A stretch of 64,000 bases of DNA from contig CAVTFG010000006.1 of assembly GCA_963734015.1 (NCBI GenBank), forward strand, positions 62,001-126,000, read 5' to 3'. Shown piece by piece: positions 55,382 to 63,973 of this stretch. Both the position numbers and the translations under genes were made by a program. The notes beneath the pieces are model-generated. The model was not told where the DNA came from. It ran no database searches and saw only the letters and a program-made list of their open reading frames with translations. The DNA is from JALZKA01 sp963734015. GTDB taxonomy: Bacteria > Actinomycetota > Thermoleophilia > Solirubrobacterales > 70-9. The first letter of the stretch is position 1. Each line of letters begins with the position of its first letter.

Positions 55382-56123
55382 TCATTGCCCCAGAGAACAG
55401 CCGCTTGCCGAGGTGCTCGGGCAGCCCGGCGGCCACGATCGATTCGGCCGCGCGACCGACGTCGTACTCCGTCCGGCGGTAGGTGGCCGTCCACGCCCCC
55501 GTATCCAGTTCGAGCCAGGCGGCGCGGGGGTCGCCGTCGCGCGGCTGGCCGATGCTTCCGGGGTTCAGCAGCCAGCGGCCGTCGCCGATGTCGAGCTTGG
55601 TGCCGCCGCTCACCTGGGCGCCCTCGGTGGCGTCGACGTCACCGTCGTCGGCGGCGCGGAAGCAGAGCGCGATGTGCGAGTGGCCGATCAGCGCCACGCG
55701 CTCCGCCTGCTTCGCGATGCACTCTCCAGCCTGCTCCGGCCAGAGCACGTACTCCCAGACGTGGTCGCGCGGCGAGGCGTGGTACAGCGCGACCTCGCGC
55801 GACTCGTCGGCCGCGTGCAGGCCGGCGAGGAACTCACGCGCACCGTCGTCGAGCTTGGCTCGGGTCCATTGCGCCGCCTCCGCCGCGGCCGGCGAGAAGG
55901 TCGAGATGTCGATCGCGTCCAGGACGGCGAGGTCGTGGTTCCCGGCCAGGCACACGGTGCAGCGCTCGCGGACGAGCTCGACGCACTCGTTCGGCTCGGC
56001 GCCATAGCCCACGACGTCGCCCAGGCACCAGACCTCCTCGGGCGCGGCGGCGTCGATCTCGGCAAGCGCCGCCTCGAGGGCGGGCAGGTTGCCGTGGATG
56101 TCGCTGATTATCGCTAAGTTCAT
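55382..56123 (-). CDS. metallophosphoesterase (YfcE/MJ0936-like), stop lost through an apparent 1-base insertion
   Basis: About 247 residues with the calcineurin-like order: LAIISDIHGNLPALEAALAEI, WCLGDVVGYGAEPNECVELV, VCLAGNHDLAVL and ALIGHSHIALCF (metal ligands D, H, D, N, H, H). WLLNPGSIGQPRDGDPRAAWLEL ends the domain. ATG 56123 is taken as the start; the frame opens at 56141 inside the repeat. With one C removed from CCCC 55388-55391, the frame ends GKRLFSGQ and stops at 55382-55384. As sequenced it runs on into the lipoprotein, giving a 444-codon frame (54807-56141). A genuine fusion is less likely. Confidence 0.82.
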
Positions 56124-56127
56124 AAAC

Positions 56128-56179
56128 AGCCGCCTCATCAACGGCGGGGCTCCGCTTCGTCCTTCGGACTCCGCCTCGC
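56128..56179 (-). repeat. 52-bp structured intergenic repeat, copy 2
   Basis: Minus-strand copy of the element at 4550-4601, 46 of 52 positions identical without gaps. It occupies almost the whole predicted 5' leader of the phosphoesterase: TACGAT (56189-56194, minus strand) is the likely -10, and ATG 56123 follows 4 nt after the repeat end. Hairpin 1 reads GTCC-GAA-GGAC here instead of GGCC-GAA-GGCC, and hairpin 2 CCGCC/GGCGG instead of CCGGC/GCCGG. Both changes preserve pairing. The divergent M48 gene starts 21 nt from the other end. Confidence 0.8.
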
Positions 56180-56200
56180 AAGCGGTCTATCGTAGGCGGC

Positions 56201-57471
56201 GTGAAGCTCACCGGTGCGCGGGACCTCTGGCGCCGCTCGCCGGCGGCGCGCGCGGGCGTGTTCGCGGTCGCGCTGATCGTGGTCGCCGAGGGAGCCGTCT
56301 TCGTGCTGTCCCCGAGCGAGGAAGGGATCCCCCCGTCGAGGTCAAGGAGGGCGACTTCCTCGACCCGGCGGAGGTGGCGCGCGCCGTGGAGTACCGCGAC
56401 GGGCAACGCAACCTGCTGCTCGCGGGACTCGGGCTCCAGGTCGTGGCCGTGGGAGTCCTCGCCATCGGCCGCCCGAGCGCCGCCAGGAGGCTCTTGGCCC
56501 GCGCGTCACGCCGTCCGGTGCTGGGTGCTGCGCTCGCCGGCGTGGCGGTCGTGACCGTGGCCGAACTGGCCGCGCTGCCCACGTCGATCGCCGTGCACGA
56601 ACGCGCGGTCGATGCCGGGATCTCGACCCAGTCGCTCGGCCCGTGGCTGGGCGATCAGGCGCGCGGGCTCGGGATCAGCGCCGTGATCGCGGGCGGCGGC
56701 GCGATCGTCCTGTCCGCACTGATCCGCCGCTCGCCGAACCGGTGGTGGATCCCGGGCAGCATCGCCGTCGTCGGCTTCGGGGCGGCGATGGCGCTGCTGT
56801 CGCCGATCCTGATCGCGCCCCGCTTCAACGACTTCGAGGAGCTGCCCGAGGGCAGTGCGCTGCGCGAGGACGTGCTCGACCTGGCACGGCGGGCCGAGGT
56901 CGACGTCGGCGAGGTGTACCGGGTGGACGCCAGCCGCCGCTCGACTTCGCTGAACGCGTACGTGGCCGGCCTCGGGCCCACGAAGCGCGTCGTGCTCTAC
57001 GACACGCTGATCGACGATGCCGAGCGCCCGGAGCTGGAGTCGGTGGTGGCGCACGAGCTCGGGCACGCCGCGCACTCCGACATCCCGCGCGGGATCACGT
57101 TCGCCGCGCTGGTGACCCCGCTGGGCCTGCTCCTGGTCAGGGAGTTCTCGGGAGGCCTCGGGCGCCGCGCCGGCGCAGCGCCCGGCTCGCCGGCGGCGAT
57201 CCCCGCGCTGTTCCTGGCGATCGGAGTGGTCAGCTTCGCGATCAACGTCGCGGGCAACCAGCTCTCGCGCAAGGTCGAGGCCAGCGCCGACGCCTTCGCG
57301 CTGCGGATCACCGACGACCCGCAGGCGCTGATCGGCCTGCAGACGCGACTCGCGGAGCGCAACCTCTCAGATCCGGATCCGCCGGCGCTCTCCCGCATCC
57401 TCTTCGGGACCCACCCCACGACGCTCGAGCGGATCGGCTCGGCGCTGGCGTGGGAGCGGGGCGAGCGTTAG
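56201..57471 (+). CDS. M48-family (Ste24/CAAX-type) membrane zinc protease, interrupted by a 1-base frameshift
   Basis: About 423 residues. The N-terminus MKLTGARDLWRRSPAARAGVFAVALIVVAEGAVFVLSP gives the first membrane span. After the C-run at 56329-56334 the frame must gain one C to continue VEVKEGDFLDPAEVARAVEYRDGQRNLLLAGL. Further spans precede NAYVAGLGPTKRVVLYDTLI, the zinc site VVAHELGHAAHSD and the third ligand in NQLSRKVEASADAFALR, the Ste24-type signature. GTG 56201 lies 7 nt after TATCGT (56188-56193). It may mature or degrade membrane proteins. Confidence 0.88.
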
Positions 57472-57478
57472 CCGCGCC

Positions 57479-58420
57479 TCAGCCCGCGTCTCGTGCCCAG
57501 CGCGCCGTGCGGGCGAGGCCGTCCTCGAGCCCGATCTCCGCGCGCCAACCCAGCTCCTCCGCGGCCCGCCCCGAGTCGATCGCGATCCGCTGCACCTCGC
57601 CGGCCCGGGCGGGTGCCATCTCGGGCGAGAACTCGGCGTCGTAGGCGGCGGCGATCGCCTGGCCGACGGCGAAGACGTCGGCCTCGCGGCCCGTGCCGAT
57701 GTTGAAGGCCCCGGTCGCCTCGGACTCGGCCGCCGCGAGGAAGGCGGCCACGACGTCGTCGACGTGGATGTAGTCGCGCGTCTGCTTCCCGTCGCCGAAC
57801 ACCTTCGGTGCGGTGCCGTCGAGCAGCGCGCCGCAGAAGATCGCCACCACGCCCGCCTCGCCGTGGGGGTCCTGGCGCGGGCCGTACACGTTGCCGAGCC
57901 GCAACGCCACCGCCGACAGGCCGTGCAGTCGCGCGTAGAGGTCGACGTACCCTTCCGCGGCCAGCTTCGACTGGCCGTATGGGGCGTCGGGTCGCCGCTC
58001 GGCATCCTCGGGAAGCGGCAGGTCGCGGCCCTCGCCCTCGCCGTAGATCGCGCCGCCCGTGGAGGTGAACAGGAACCGTCGGGCCTCGGCCCGGACCGCG
58101 GCCTCCAGCAGATTGATCGTGCCGCCGACGTTCAGGCCGAGATCGAAGACCGGGTCCGACACGGACCTGCGCACGTCGATCTGCGCGGCAAGGTGGAAGA
58201 CCAGTTCCGGGGACGCGTCGGCGAACGCGGCGTCGACCGCCGCCGGATCGGCGATGTCGCCCTCGACGAGCGTCGCGCCGGCGGCCAGGGCGGCGTCGAG
58301 GTTCGCGGCTCGGCCCGAGGAGAGGTCGTCCAGCACGACGACCTCGTCCCCGCGCTCGAGCAGAGCGTCGACGAGGTTCGACCCGATGAACCCTGCGCCT
58401 CCCGTGACCAGCGACCGCAT
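57479..58420 (-). CDS. NAD-dependent epimerase/dehydratase (UDP-glucose 4-epimerase-like, extended SDR)
   Basis: 313 residues: SLVTGGAGFIGSNLVDALLERGDEVVVLDDLS (NAD site), GDIADPAAVDAAF, VFHLAAQIDVRRSVSDP, the catalytic FTSTGGAIYGEGEG and YGQSKLAAEGYV (Tyr, Lys), RLGNVYGPRQDPHGEAGVV and RDYIHVDDVVAAFL. The likely product is a hexose epimerase for envelope sugars. ATG 58420 is supported by TATCTT 8 nt upstream (58429-58434, minus strand); the frame is open to 58588 but that part is antisense to argS. Confidence 0.9.
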   Translation of the reverse strand: MRSLVTGGAGFIGSNLVDALLERGDEVVVLDDLSSGRAANLDAALAAGATLVEGDIADPAAVDAAFADASPELVFHLAAQIDVRRSVSDPVFDLGLNVGGTINLLEAAVRAEARRFLFTSTGGAIYGEGEGRDLPLPEDAERRPDAPYGQSKLAAEGYVDLYARLHGLSAVALRLGNVYGPRQDPHGEAGVVAIFCGALLDGTAPKVFGDGKQTRDYIHVDDVVAAFLAAAESEATGAFNIGTGREADVFAVGQAIAAAYDAEFSPEMAPARAGEVQRIAIDSGRAAEELGWRAEIGLEDGLARTARWARDAG

Positions 58421-58465
58421 CCGGGCGCAAGATAGCCCCTTGGCCGCGCCGTAGACTCGCGCCTC

Positions 58466-60121
58466 ATGCCGACCGACCCCATTTCCGAGCTGCGGGGCGC
58501 CGTTGGAGCCGCGATCGCCGCCGTCGGCGGGGACCTCGGCGCGGAGGAGCCGAGCCTGGAGCGCCCGCCGGACGCGGGTCTCGGCCACTACTCGACCAAC
58601 GCGGCGATGCGCCTCGCGTCACAGCTGCGGGACGCACCCCGGTCGATCGCGGAGCGTCTCGGCGCGGAGCTCGAGAGCGGGCTGGGGACGGTGGAGCGCG
58701 TGGAGGTTGCAGGACCCGGCTTCCTGAACCTGTTCTTCGCCGACGCCTGGCACCGCGAGGCGGTGGTCCGGATCCTGGCCGCCGAGCGGTTCGGAGCCCG
58801 GGAGCCGAGCTCGCCGAACGTGCTCCTCGAGTTCGTGTCCGCGAATCCCACCGGGCCGCTGACCGCCGCCGGCGGCCGGGGCGCCGCGTACGGCGACTCC
58901 CTTGCCCGCGTGCTCGACGCCGCGGGCCACGAGGTCGCCCGCGAGTACTACCTGAACGACGGGGGCACCCAGATCCGCAACTTCGCCGCATCGATCGCCG
59001 CGCGCATGCGCGGGGAGGAGCCGCCCGAGGACGGATATTCCGGCGAGTACGTTTCCGAACTCGCCGATGAGCTCGCGGCCGCCGGGGCAAATGCCGACGA
59101 TCTGGACGACCTGGCCCGGCGCGGCGCGGAGGCGATGCGCCTGCGGATCGAGGCGACGCTCGAGCGGTTCGGCGTCCACTACGACATCTGGTCGTCGGAG
59201 CGCGAGCTGCTGGAGCGCGGTGCCCTGGAGGCGGCGCTCGCGGCGCTCGGCGACGCCGGTCACACGTACCGGACCGAGGGCGCCCTATGGCTGCGGACCT
59301 CCGACTTCGGCGACGACAAGGATCGGGTCCTGGTCCGCTCTGACGGCGAGCCGACCTATTTCGCGTTCGACATCGCCTACCACCGCGACAAGCTCGAGCG
59401 GGGGGCCGGGCTGATGATCGACCCGCTCGGCGCCGACCACCATGGGTACGTGCCGCGGATGAAGGCGGCGATCGCGGCGCTCGGCGCCGATCCGGACCGC
59501 TACGAGGCACCGATCATGCAGCTCGTCAACTTCGTCGAGGGCGGCGAGCGCGCCCGGATGTCGAAGCGCAAGGGTGAGTTCGTCACCTTGGATGAGCTGC
59601 TCGACGACATCGGCCGGGACGCGGCCCGCTTCTTCCTGATGCAGCGCAGCCACGATACGGCGCTCGACCTGGACCTCGATCTCGCGCGGAGCCAGTCCCA
59701 GGAGAACCCGGTCTACTACGTGCAATACGCGCACGCGCGGATCGCCAGCATCCTGCGCAAGGCGGAGGCCGAGGGAGGGGTCGCCGGCGAGCCGGCGATC
59801 ATCGCGGGGGCGGGGGACGAGGCGACGTTGGCCACGGCCTGCGAGCCGGCCGAGCGCGAGCTGGTGCGCAGGCTCCTCGAGCTCCCGGACGAGGTCTCGC
59901 TGGCGGCCGAGAAACGGGCGCCACACCGCCTGACCGCCTACGCGATGGCGGTCGCGGCCGACTTTCACGCGTTCTACCGTGATTGCCGGGTGGTCGGAGC
60001 GGACGCCGAGTCCGGGATCAAGGGCCTCGAAGCCGCCCGCCTGGGCGTCTGCCTCGCAACGAAACGAGTCATCGCGGGAACCCTCGACCTCCTGGGGATC
60101 TCGGCGCCGGAAAGCATGTAG
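58466..60121 (+). CDS. argS: arginyl-tRNA synthetase with divergent HIGH motif
   Basis: 551 residues. The N-terminal Add1 domain (RLASQLRDAPRSIAERLGAEL, then GPGFLNLFFADAWH) precedes the class I core. The segment SANPTGPLTAAGGRGAAYGDSLARVLDAAGHEVAREYYLNDGG lies exactly where ArgS normally has HVGH (SANPTGPLHVGH), yet both histidines are absent. The KMSKS equivalent is ARMSKRKGEFVTLDELL. The anticodon-binding DALR domain ends the protein (LDLLGISAPESM). ATG 58466 follows TAGACT (58452-58457) by 8 nt. Confidence 0.93.
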   Translation: MPTDPISELRGAVGAAIAAVGGDLGAEEPSLERPPDAGLGHYSTNAAMRLASQLRDAPRSIAERLGAELESGLGTVERVEVAGPGFLNLFFADAWHREAVVRILAAERFGAREPSSPNVLLEFVSANPTGPLTAAGGRGAAYGDSLARVLDAAGHEVAREYYLNDGGTQIRNFAASIAARMRGEEPPEDGYSGEYVSELADELAAAGANADDLDDLARRGAEAMRLRIEATLERFGVHYDIWSSERELLERGALEAALAALGDAGHTYRTEGALWLRTSDFGDDKDRVLVRSDGEPTYFAFDIAYHRDKLERGAGLMIDPLGADHHGYVPRMKAAIAALGADPDRYEAPIMQLVNFVEGGERARMSKRKGEFVTLDELLDDIGRDAARFFLMQRSHDTALDLDLDLARSQSQENPVYYVQYAHARIASILRKAEAEGGVAGEPAIIAGAGDEATLATACEPAERELVRRLLELPDEVSLAAEKRAPHRLTAYAMAVAADFHAFYRDCRVVGADAESGIKGLEAARLGVCLATKRVIAGTLDLLGISAPESM

Positions 60122-60168
60122 CTCCTGGCGGACGCATGGCATGCGCATGGGTAACCGTCGGCGAGCGC

Positions 60169-60177
60169 TGTTATCTT
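60169..60177 (+). promoter_or_regulatory. extended -10 promoter of the HU operon
   Basis: TGTTATCTT combines a TG extension with TATCTT. No -35 match is evident. The predicted start near 60184 gives a 26-nt leader with AGGAGGAGG (60194-60202), 7 nt before GTG 60210. A nearly identical CGCTGTTATC box lies at the window end. Confidence 0.5.
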
Positions 60178-60209
60178 GCGCGCCGTTCCGACTAGGAGGA
60201 GGATTTCCA

Positions 60210-60485
60210 GTGACCAAGGCTGATTTCGTTGAGCGGATCGCAGGGAGCTTTGACTCGAAGAAGGCGGCCGCCGACGCCGTCGATGCCGTGCTCGACGGCA
60301 TCCAGGACACGCTCGCCGGCGGTGGCGAGGTCAACTTCACCGGCTTCGGCAAGTTCAGCGTCGCCGAGCGTGGCCCGCGCCAGGGTGTCAACCCGCGCAC
60401 GGGCGAGCGGATCACGATCGCCGGCGGCCGGGTACCGAAGTTCTCGGCCGGCGCCGGGCTGAAGTCCAGGGTCAAGGGCGGCTGA
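60210..60485 (+). CDS. hup: HU-family DNA-binding protein
   Basis: 91 residues with the HU/IHF fold: TKADFVERIAGSFDSKKAAADAVDAVLDGIQDTLAGGGEVNFTGFGKFSVAERGPRQGVNPRTGE, including the DNA-intercalating arm with the usual RxxxNPxTGE. It compacts and bends DNA. There is no long lysine-rich tail as in mycobacterial HupB. GTG 60210 has the strongest ribosome binding site after carD. Its stop overlaps the pyrF start (CTGA). Confidence 0.95.
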   Translation: MTKADFVERIAGSFDSKKAAADAVDAVLDGIQDTLAGGGEVNFTGFGKFSVAERGPRQGVNPRTGERITIAGGRVPKFSAGAGLKSRVKGG

Positions 60486-61387
60486 CGCCCGTACGACCCT
60501 TCACGGACCGGCTCGCGGCGCTCGTCGAGGAGCGCCGCAGCCAGGTCTGTGTCGGCCTCGATCCCGACCCCGCCGTCGCGGGCGAGGCCTTTCCCGACGC
60601 GGCGGGCGAGTCTCCCGCCGAGCGCGCCGCCGACGCCGTCGCGCGCTGGTGCGAGCAGGTCGTCGAGCAGGCCGGGCCCGCGTGCGTCGCGGCCAAGCCG
60701 CAGCTCGCCTGCTTCGAGCGGCTCGGAGCTCCCGGCTGGGCGGCCCTCGAACGTGCGATCGCCGCCGCACGCGCGGCGGGCCTGCTCGTCATCGCTGACG
60801 GCAAGCGCGGCGACGTCCCGGTGAGCGCGGCCGCCTACGCGCAGGCCCTCCTCGGCTCGACCCCGACGCCGTGGGGCGACGCCGAGGGGCTCGGCGCCGA
60901 CGCCGCGACCGTCAACGGCATGCTCGGCGCCGACTCCCTCGAGCCGCTGATCGACGTCGCCGGAGAGCGCGGAGCGGGGCTCTTCGTACTCGTCCGGACT
61001 TCCAACCCGGGTGCGGCCGACGTGCTCGACCTGCCCGCCGCAGGCGCTCCCGTGCACGAACGGATTGCCGAGCTGGTGGCGTCGCTCGGCCCGCGCCTGC
61101 AGGGGGAGGGCGGCCTCTCCGGGCTCGGCGCCGTCGTCGGTGCGACCGAGCCGGAGCACATCGCCCGCCTCCGCGCCCTGATGCCGCGATCGGTCTTCCT
61201 GCTGCCCGGGGTCGGGGCCCAGGGCGGGGACGCAGGGCGGCTCGGCGCCGCCTTCGCCGCACATCCCGCGGGAGCCCTGGTGGCGGCCTCGCGCTCGATC
61301 GCGGGGTCCGGCGACCCCGCCGCAGCCGCCGAGGAGCTGCGCAGGCAGGTTTGGGACGTAGCTTGCGCGGCATCGGCGGGTGCCTAG
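60482..61387 (+). CDS. pyrF: orotidine-5'-phosphate decarboxylase, type 2
   Basis: Last step of UMP synthesis. The frame contains PFTDRLAALVEERRSQVCVGLDPDP, VAAKPQLACFERLG, the active-site LLVIADGKRGDVPVSAAAYAQ (Asp, Lys, Asp), TVNGMLGADSLEPLID, LFVLVRTSNPGAADV and VFLLPGVGAQGGDAG. The obvious later start, GTG 60821, would remove half of the barrel including KRGD. The only start-like codon before the conserved region is CTG 60482, overlapping the HU stop as CTGA. About 301 residues, consistent with type 2 enzymes. Confidence 0.9.
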   Translation: MTPVRPFTDRLAALVEERRSQVCVGLDPDPAVAGEAFPDAAGESPAERAADAVARWCEQVVEQAGPACVAAKPQLACFERLGAPGWAALERAIAAARAAGLLVIADGKRGDVPVSAAAYAQALLGSTPTPWGDAEGLGADAATVNGMLGADSLEPLIDVAGERGAGLFVLVRTSNPGAADVLDLPAAGAPVHERIAELVASLGPRLQGEGGLSGLGAVVGATEPEHIARLRALMPRSVFLLPGVGAQGGDAGRLGAAFAAHPAGALVAASRSIAGSGDPAAAAEELRRQVWDVACAASAGA

Positions 61388-61439
61388 AACGCAGTGATTC
61401 GCGGCTACCATCGCCTCGATACCCGTTTTCAGGTAGTCG

Positions 61440-61797
61440 ATGGCGAGAGCGCTCACAGAGATCCCGGACGTGGAGCCACCACGCAGCATCGTCGCGCGCG
61501 TTCTCGCCCCGCTGGCGCTGGTCGCCTGCGGGTCTGGCGCTGTTCCTGCTCGTCTCCGACACGCTCTCGGGAGGCGGCGACGACGCAGGGACCGGGAACG
61601 AGCGCGATCGGCCGCGGAAGGAGCAGCAGCGGAACGAGCCGACGGTCGAGAGCGACACATACGTCGTCGTCCCCGGCGACACCTTCAGCGGGATCGCGGA
61701 GAAAACCGGGATCCCGCTAGCCAAGCTCGAGCGGCTGAATCCGGAACTCGACACCGGGACCCTGAACGCCGGGCAGCAGATCAAGCTGCGCCGCTGA
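61440..61797 (+). CDS. single-span membrane protein with C-terminal LysM domain, interrupted by a 1-base frameshift
   Basis: About 118 residues. The N-terminus MARALTEIPDVEPPRSIVARVLAPLALVA is in one frame. After removal of one T at 61527 it continues AGLALFLLVSDTLSGGGDD, completing one transmembrane helix. A charged linker (NERDRPRKEQQRNEPTVESD) leads to a LysM motif, TYVVVPGDTFSGIAEKTGIPLAKLERLNPELDTGTLNAGQQIKLRR, which binds peptidoglycan or related glycans. The stop overlaps the carboxypeptidase start (CTGA), a fitting wall-linked neighbour. Confidence 0.82.
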
Positions 61798-62975
61798 GAG
61801 CAGGCGTCGCGGCGCTCGCCGCGTGCGCTTTCCTGGTCGCCGCGCCCTCGTCGGGCGACGCCGCGGCGAAGCCGCCCGACGACCTGCCGGCCGGTAACTG
61901 GCTGCTCGTCGACGAGGAGTCCGGGGACGTCCTGGCCGAGCGCGAAGCGGACACCGCTCGCCCGATCGCCAGCGCCACGAAGCTGATGACGGCCTTCATC
62001 GTGCTCCGCGACCTCGAGCTCTCGGACGAGGTGACCGCTCCCGAGTACGCGGCGGCGGCGGGCGAATCGCTGATGGGCCTGCGCGCCGGCGAGGTGGTGA
62101 CCGTGCGCGACCTGCTCTACGGGCTGCTGATCGCGTCCGGGAACGACGCGGCGGCGGCCCTTGCGCTCCGCGTCTCCGGATCGATCCCGGACTTCGTCGC
62201 CGAGATGAACCGCACTGCGCAGCGCCTAGGGCTCTCCGAGACCGCGTATGCCGATCCGATCGGGCTCGACGGGGGGAACGTGTCCAGCGCCCGCGACCTC
62301 GCGAGTCTCGCGATCCGCCTGCGGCAGGAGCCGCTGTTCCGCAAGATCGTGGACACGCCGCGCATCACCGTGGGGACCGGCGAGGACGAGCACAGCCTCG
62401 TCAACCGGAACACCCTGGTCCTCGAGGAGCCGTTCGTGGACGGCGTCAAGACAGGGACCACACTGGCGGCGGGCTACGTCCTCGTGGCGTCGGGGCAGCG
62501 TCGTGGAGTCGAGCTCGTCTCGGCGGTGCTCGGCGCTCCCGGTGAGGCGGAGCGCGACGCCGCCACCCTGGAGCTCCTCGACTACGGGTTCTCTCTCTAT
62601 GAAGAGCGCACCCTCGTCGCGCGCGGCGAGCGGCTCGGCGCGGTCGCGCTCAGCGAGGATCGCGGCCCGCTGCCGCTGGTGGCCGCCTCGCCGGTGACCG
62701 CGATCGCCCGCGCGGACCAGCGCGTGGACGTGGAGTACCGGCGGCCGGCGCCTCCGGCGGGCGCCGTCTCACGCGGCCAGGAGTTCGGCGTCGCCACCGT
62801 CACGCTCGATGGGGAGGAGGTCGGCGAAGTCACCGTGATCGCCGGCAGGACCGTCGCCGCGCCGCCCGAGACCGGGCTCCCGTCATGGGCGTGGGTGGTG
62901 TTCGCCGGCGCCGGCGTCATCGCCCTGGGCCTCGCGACGGCGTCGGTCATGGTTGCCAGGCGCCCGCCCAGGTAG
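61794..62975 (+). CDS. dacA: D-alanyl-D-alanine carboxypeptidase (PBP5/DacA-like, S11 family)
   Basis: Trims the terminal D-Ala of peptidoglycan stems. About 393 residues: a signal peptide (LRAGVAALAACAFLVAAPSSGDAAA), the catalytic motifs PIASATKLMTAFIV (SxxK, in the form SATK), LLIASGNDAAAALAL (SxN) and VDGVKTGTTLAAGYVLVA (KTG). A C-terminal domain is followed by a membrane anchor (WAWVVFAGAGVIALGLATASVMVARR). The only start codon before the signal peptide in frame is CTG 61794, overlapping the LysM gene stop. The open frame upstream of this is out-of-frame LysM sequence. Confidence 0.9.
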   Translation: MRAGVAALAACAFLVAAPSSGDAAAKPPDDLPAGNWLLVDEESGDVLAEREADTARPIASATKLMTAFIVLRDLELSDEVTAPEYAAAAGESLMGLRAGEVVTVRDLLYGLLIASGNDAAAALALRVSGSIPDFVAEMNRTAQRLGLSETAYADPIGLDGGNVSSARDLASLAIRLRQEPLFRKIVDTPRITVGTGEDEHSLVNRNTLVLEEPFVDGVKTGTTLAAGYVLVASGQRRGVELVSAVLGAPGEAERDAATLELLDYGFSLYEERTLVARGERLGAVALSEDRGPLPLVAASPVTAIARADQRVDVEYRRPAPPAGAVSRGQEFGVATVTLDGEEVGEVTVIAGRTVAAPPETGLPSWAWVVFAGAGVIALGLATASVMVARRPPR

Positions 62976-62990
62976 AGTCCGCGCTCGGCA

Positions 62991-63950
62991 GTGATCCTCA
63001 CCGTCACCCTCAACACCGCCGTCGACCGCACGGTGGCCGTTCCCAACTTTCGGCTCTCGCAGCGTCACCGCGCGGTCGAGTCCCAGACGATGGCGGGCGG
63101 CAAGGGCGTCAACGTCGCCCGCGCCCTGAAGCTGCTCGGACGTCCCGTGATCGCGACCGGCCTCGCCGGCGGGGCGACCGGAACGAGGATTCTCGAGCGC
63201 CTCGCCGAGGAGTCCATCCTGAACGACTTCACCCGGATCGAGGGCGAGTCGCGGACCAACCTCTCGGTCGTGGACCCGACGACAGGCGAGCAGACCGAGA
63301 TCAACGAGCGCGGCCCTCGGGTAACGCCCGAGGAGGTCGACCTGTTCGTCGAGAAGCTGCTCTACCTGGCGCAGGGCGCGACGATCTGCGTGCTGGCCGG
63401 TTCCACGCCGCCCGGCACCGAATCCGACGTCTATGCGCGACTCGTCACCGAGCTGAAGACCCTCGACGTGATCTCGGTGCTCGACACGGATGGCGAACCG
63501 ATGCGCGCCGGGTTGCGAGCCGAGCCCGCCGTGGTCGCGCCGAACATCGGCGAGGCGGAGGAGGTCGTCGGCCACGAGTTCAACGACGCGGACGACAAGG
63601 CGATGGGGCTCACGGGCCTGATCGAGATGGGTGCCGGCGATGCGATCATCACCAACCCCGGAGGGTGCTCCGCGATCGTCGGCCGGGGGAGCGATCGCCG
63701 GCGCTTCGAGGTCCAGATCGAACAGCTCGAGCCGATCGCGGCGGTGGGCTCGGGCGACGCGTTCCTGGCCGGCTACGTGGCCGCGCGCTACGAGGGCGCC
63801 TCGCCTCGGGACTGCCTCGCCTACGGCGTGGCCTGCGGAGCGCAGTCCACGCAGCACTTCGGGGCCGGAACGCTCGACCCCGGCGAGGTCGAGCGGCTCC
63901 TGCAGCGCGTCCAGGTCGACGAGACCGACGTGCCCGCCGGGGTCGCCTAG
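62991..63950 (+). CDS. PfkB-family sugar kinase, 1-phosphofructokinase/tagatose-6-phosphate-kinase-like
   Basis: 319 residues: ILTVTLNTAVDRTVAVPNF and SQTMAGGKGVNVARALKLLG (substrate side), CVLAGSTPPGTESDVY, APNIGEAEEVVGHEF, and the ATP/catalytic-base motif AVGSGDAFLAGYVAARYEG (GxGD). The opening is that of FruK/LacC-type hexose-phosphate kinases. No PTS gene is visible, so the physiological substrate is open. GTG 62991 is used; TAGAGT lies 12 nt upstream of it. Confidence 0.87.
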   Translation: MILTVTLNTAVDRTVAVPNFRLSQRHRAVESQTMAGGKGVNVARALKLLGRPVIATGLAGGATGTRILERLAEESILNDFTRIEGESRTNLSVVDPTTGEQTEINERGPRVTPEEVDLFVEKLLYLAQGATICVLAGSTPPGTESDVYARLVTELKTLDVISVLDTDGEPMRAGLRAEPAVVAPNIGEAEEVVGHEFNDADDKAMGLTGLIEMGAGDAIITNPGGCSAIVGRGSDRRRFEVQIEQLEPIAAVGSGDAFLAGYVAARYEGASPRDCLAYGVACGAQSTQHFGAGTLDPGEVERLLQRVQVDETDVPAGVA

Positions 63951-63964
63951 CCGCGGTTTACCGC

Positions 63965-63973
63965 TGTTATCAT
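63965..63973 (+). promoter_or_regulatory. candidate extended -10 box at the window end
   Basis: TGTTATCAT, in the context CGCTGTTATC, matches the HU promoter box (60169-60177). It lies 15 nt after the sugar kinase stop and would serve a gene beyond the window. Confidence 0.4.

Noticed and set aside
54807..56141. True phosphoesterase-lipoprotein fusion
   Set aside because: The lipoprotein has its own signal sequence and lipobox, which cannot work in the middle of a cytoplasmic protein, and one base in a C homopolymer explains the missing stop.
60821..61387. pyrF starting at GTG 60821
   Set aside because: This would delete the N-terminal half of the barrel, including the KRGD active-site motif that is intact upstream in frame.
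59285..61660. 791-codon minus-strand frame opposite argS-HU-pyrF
   Set aside because: Spans three well-supported sense genes and shows no domain.
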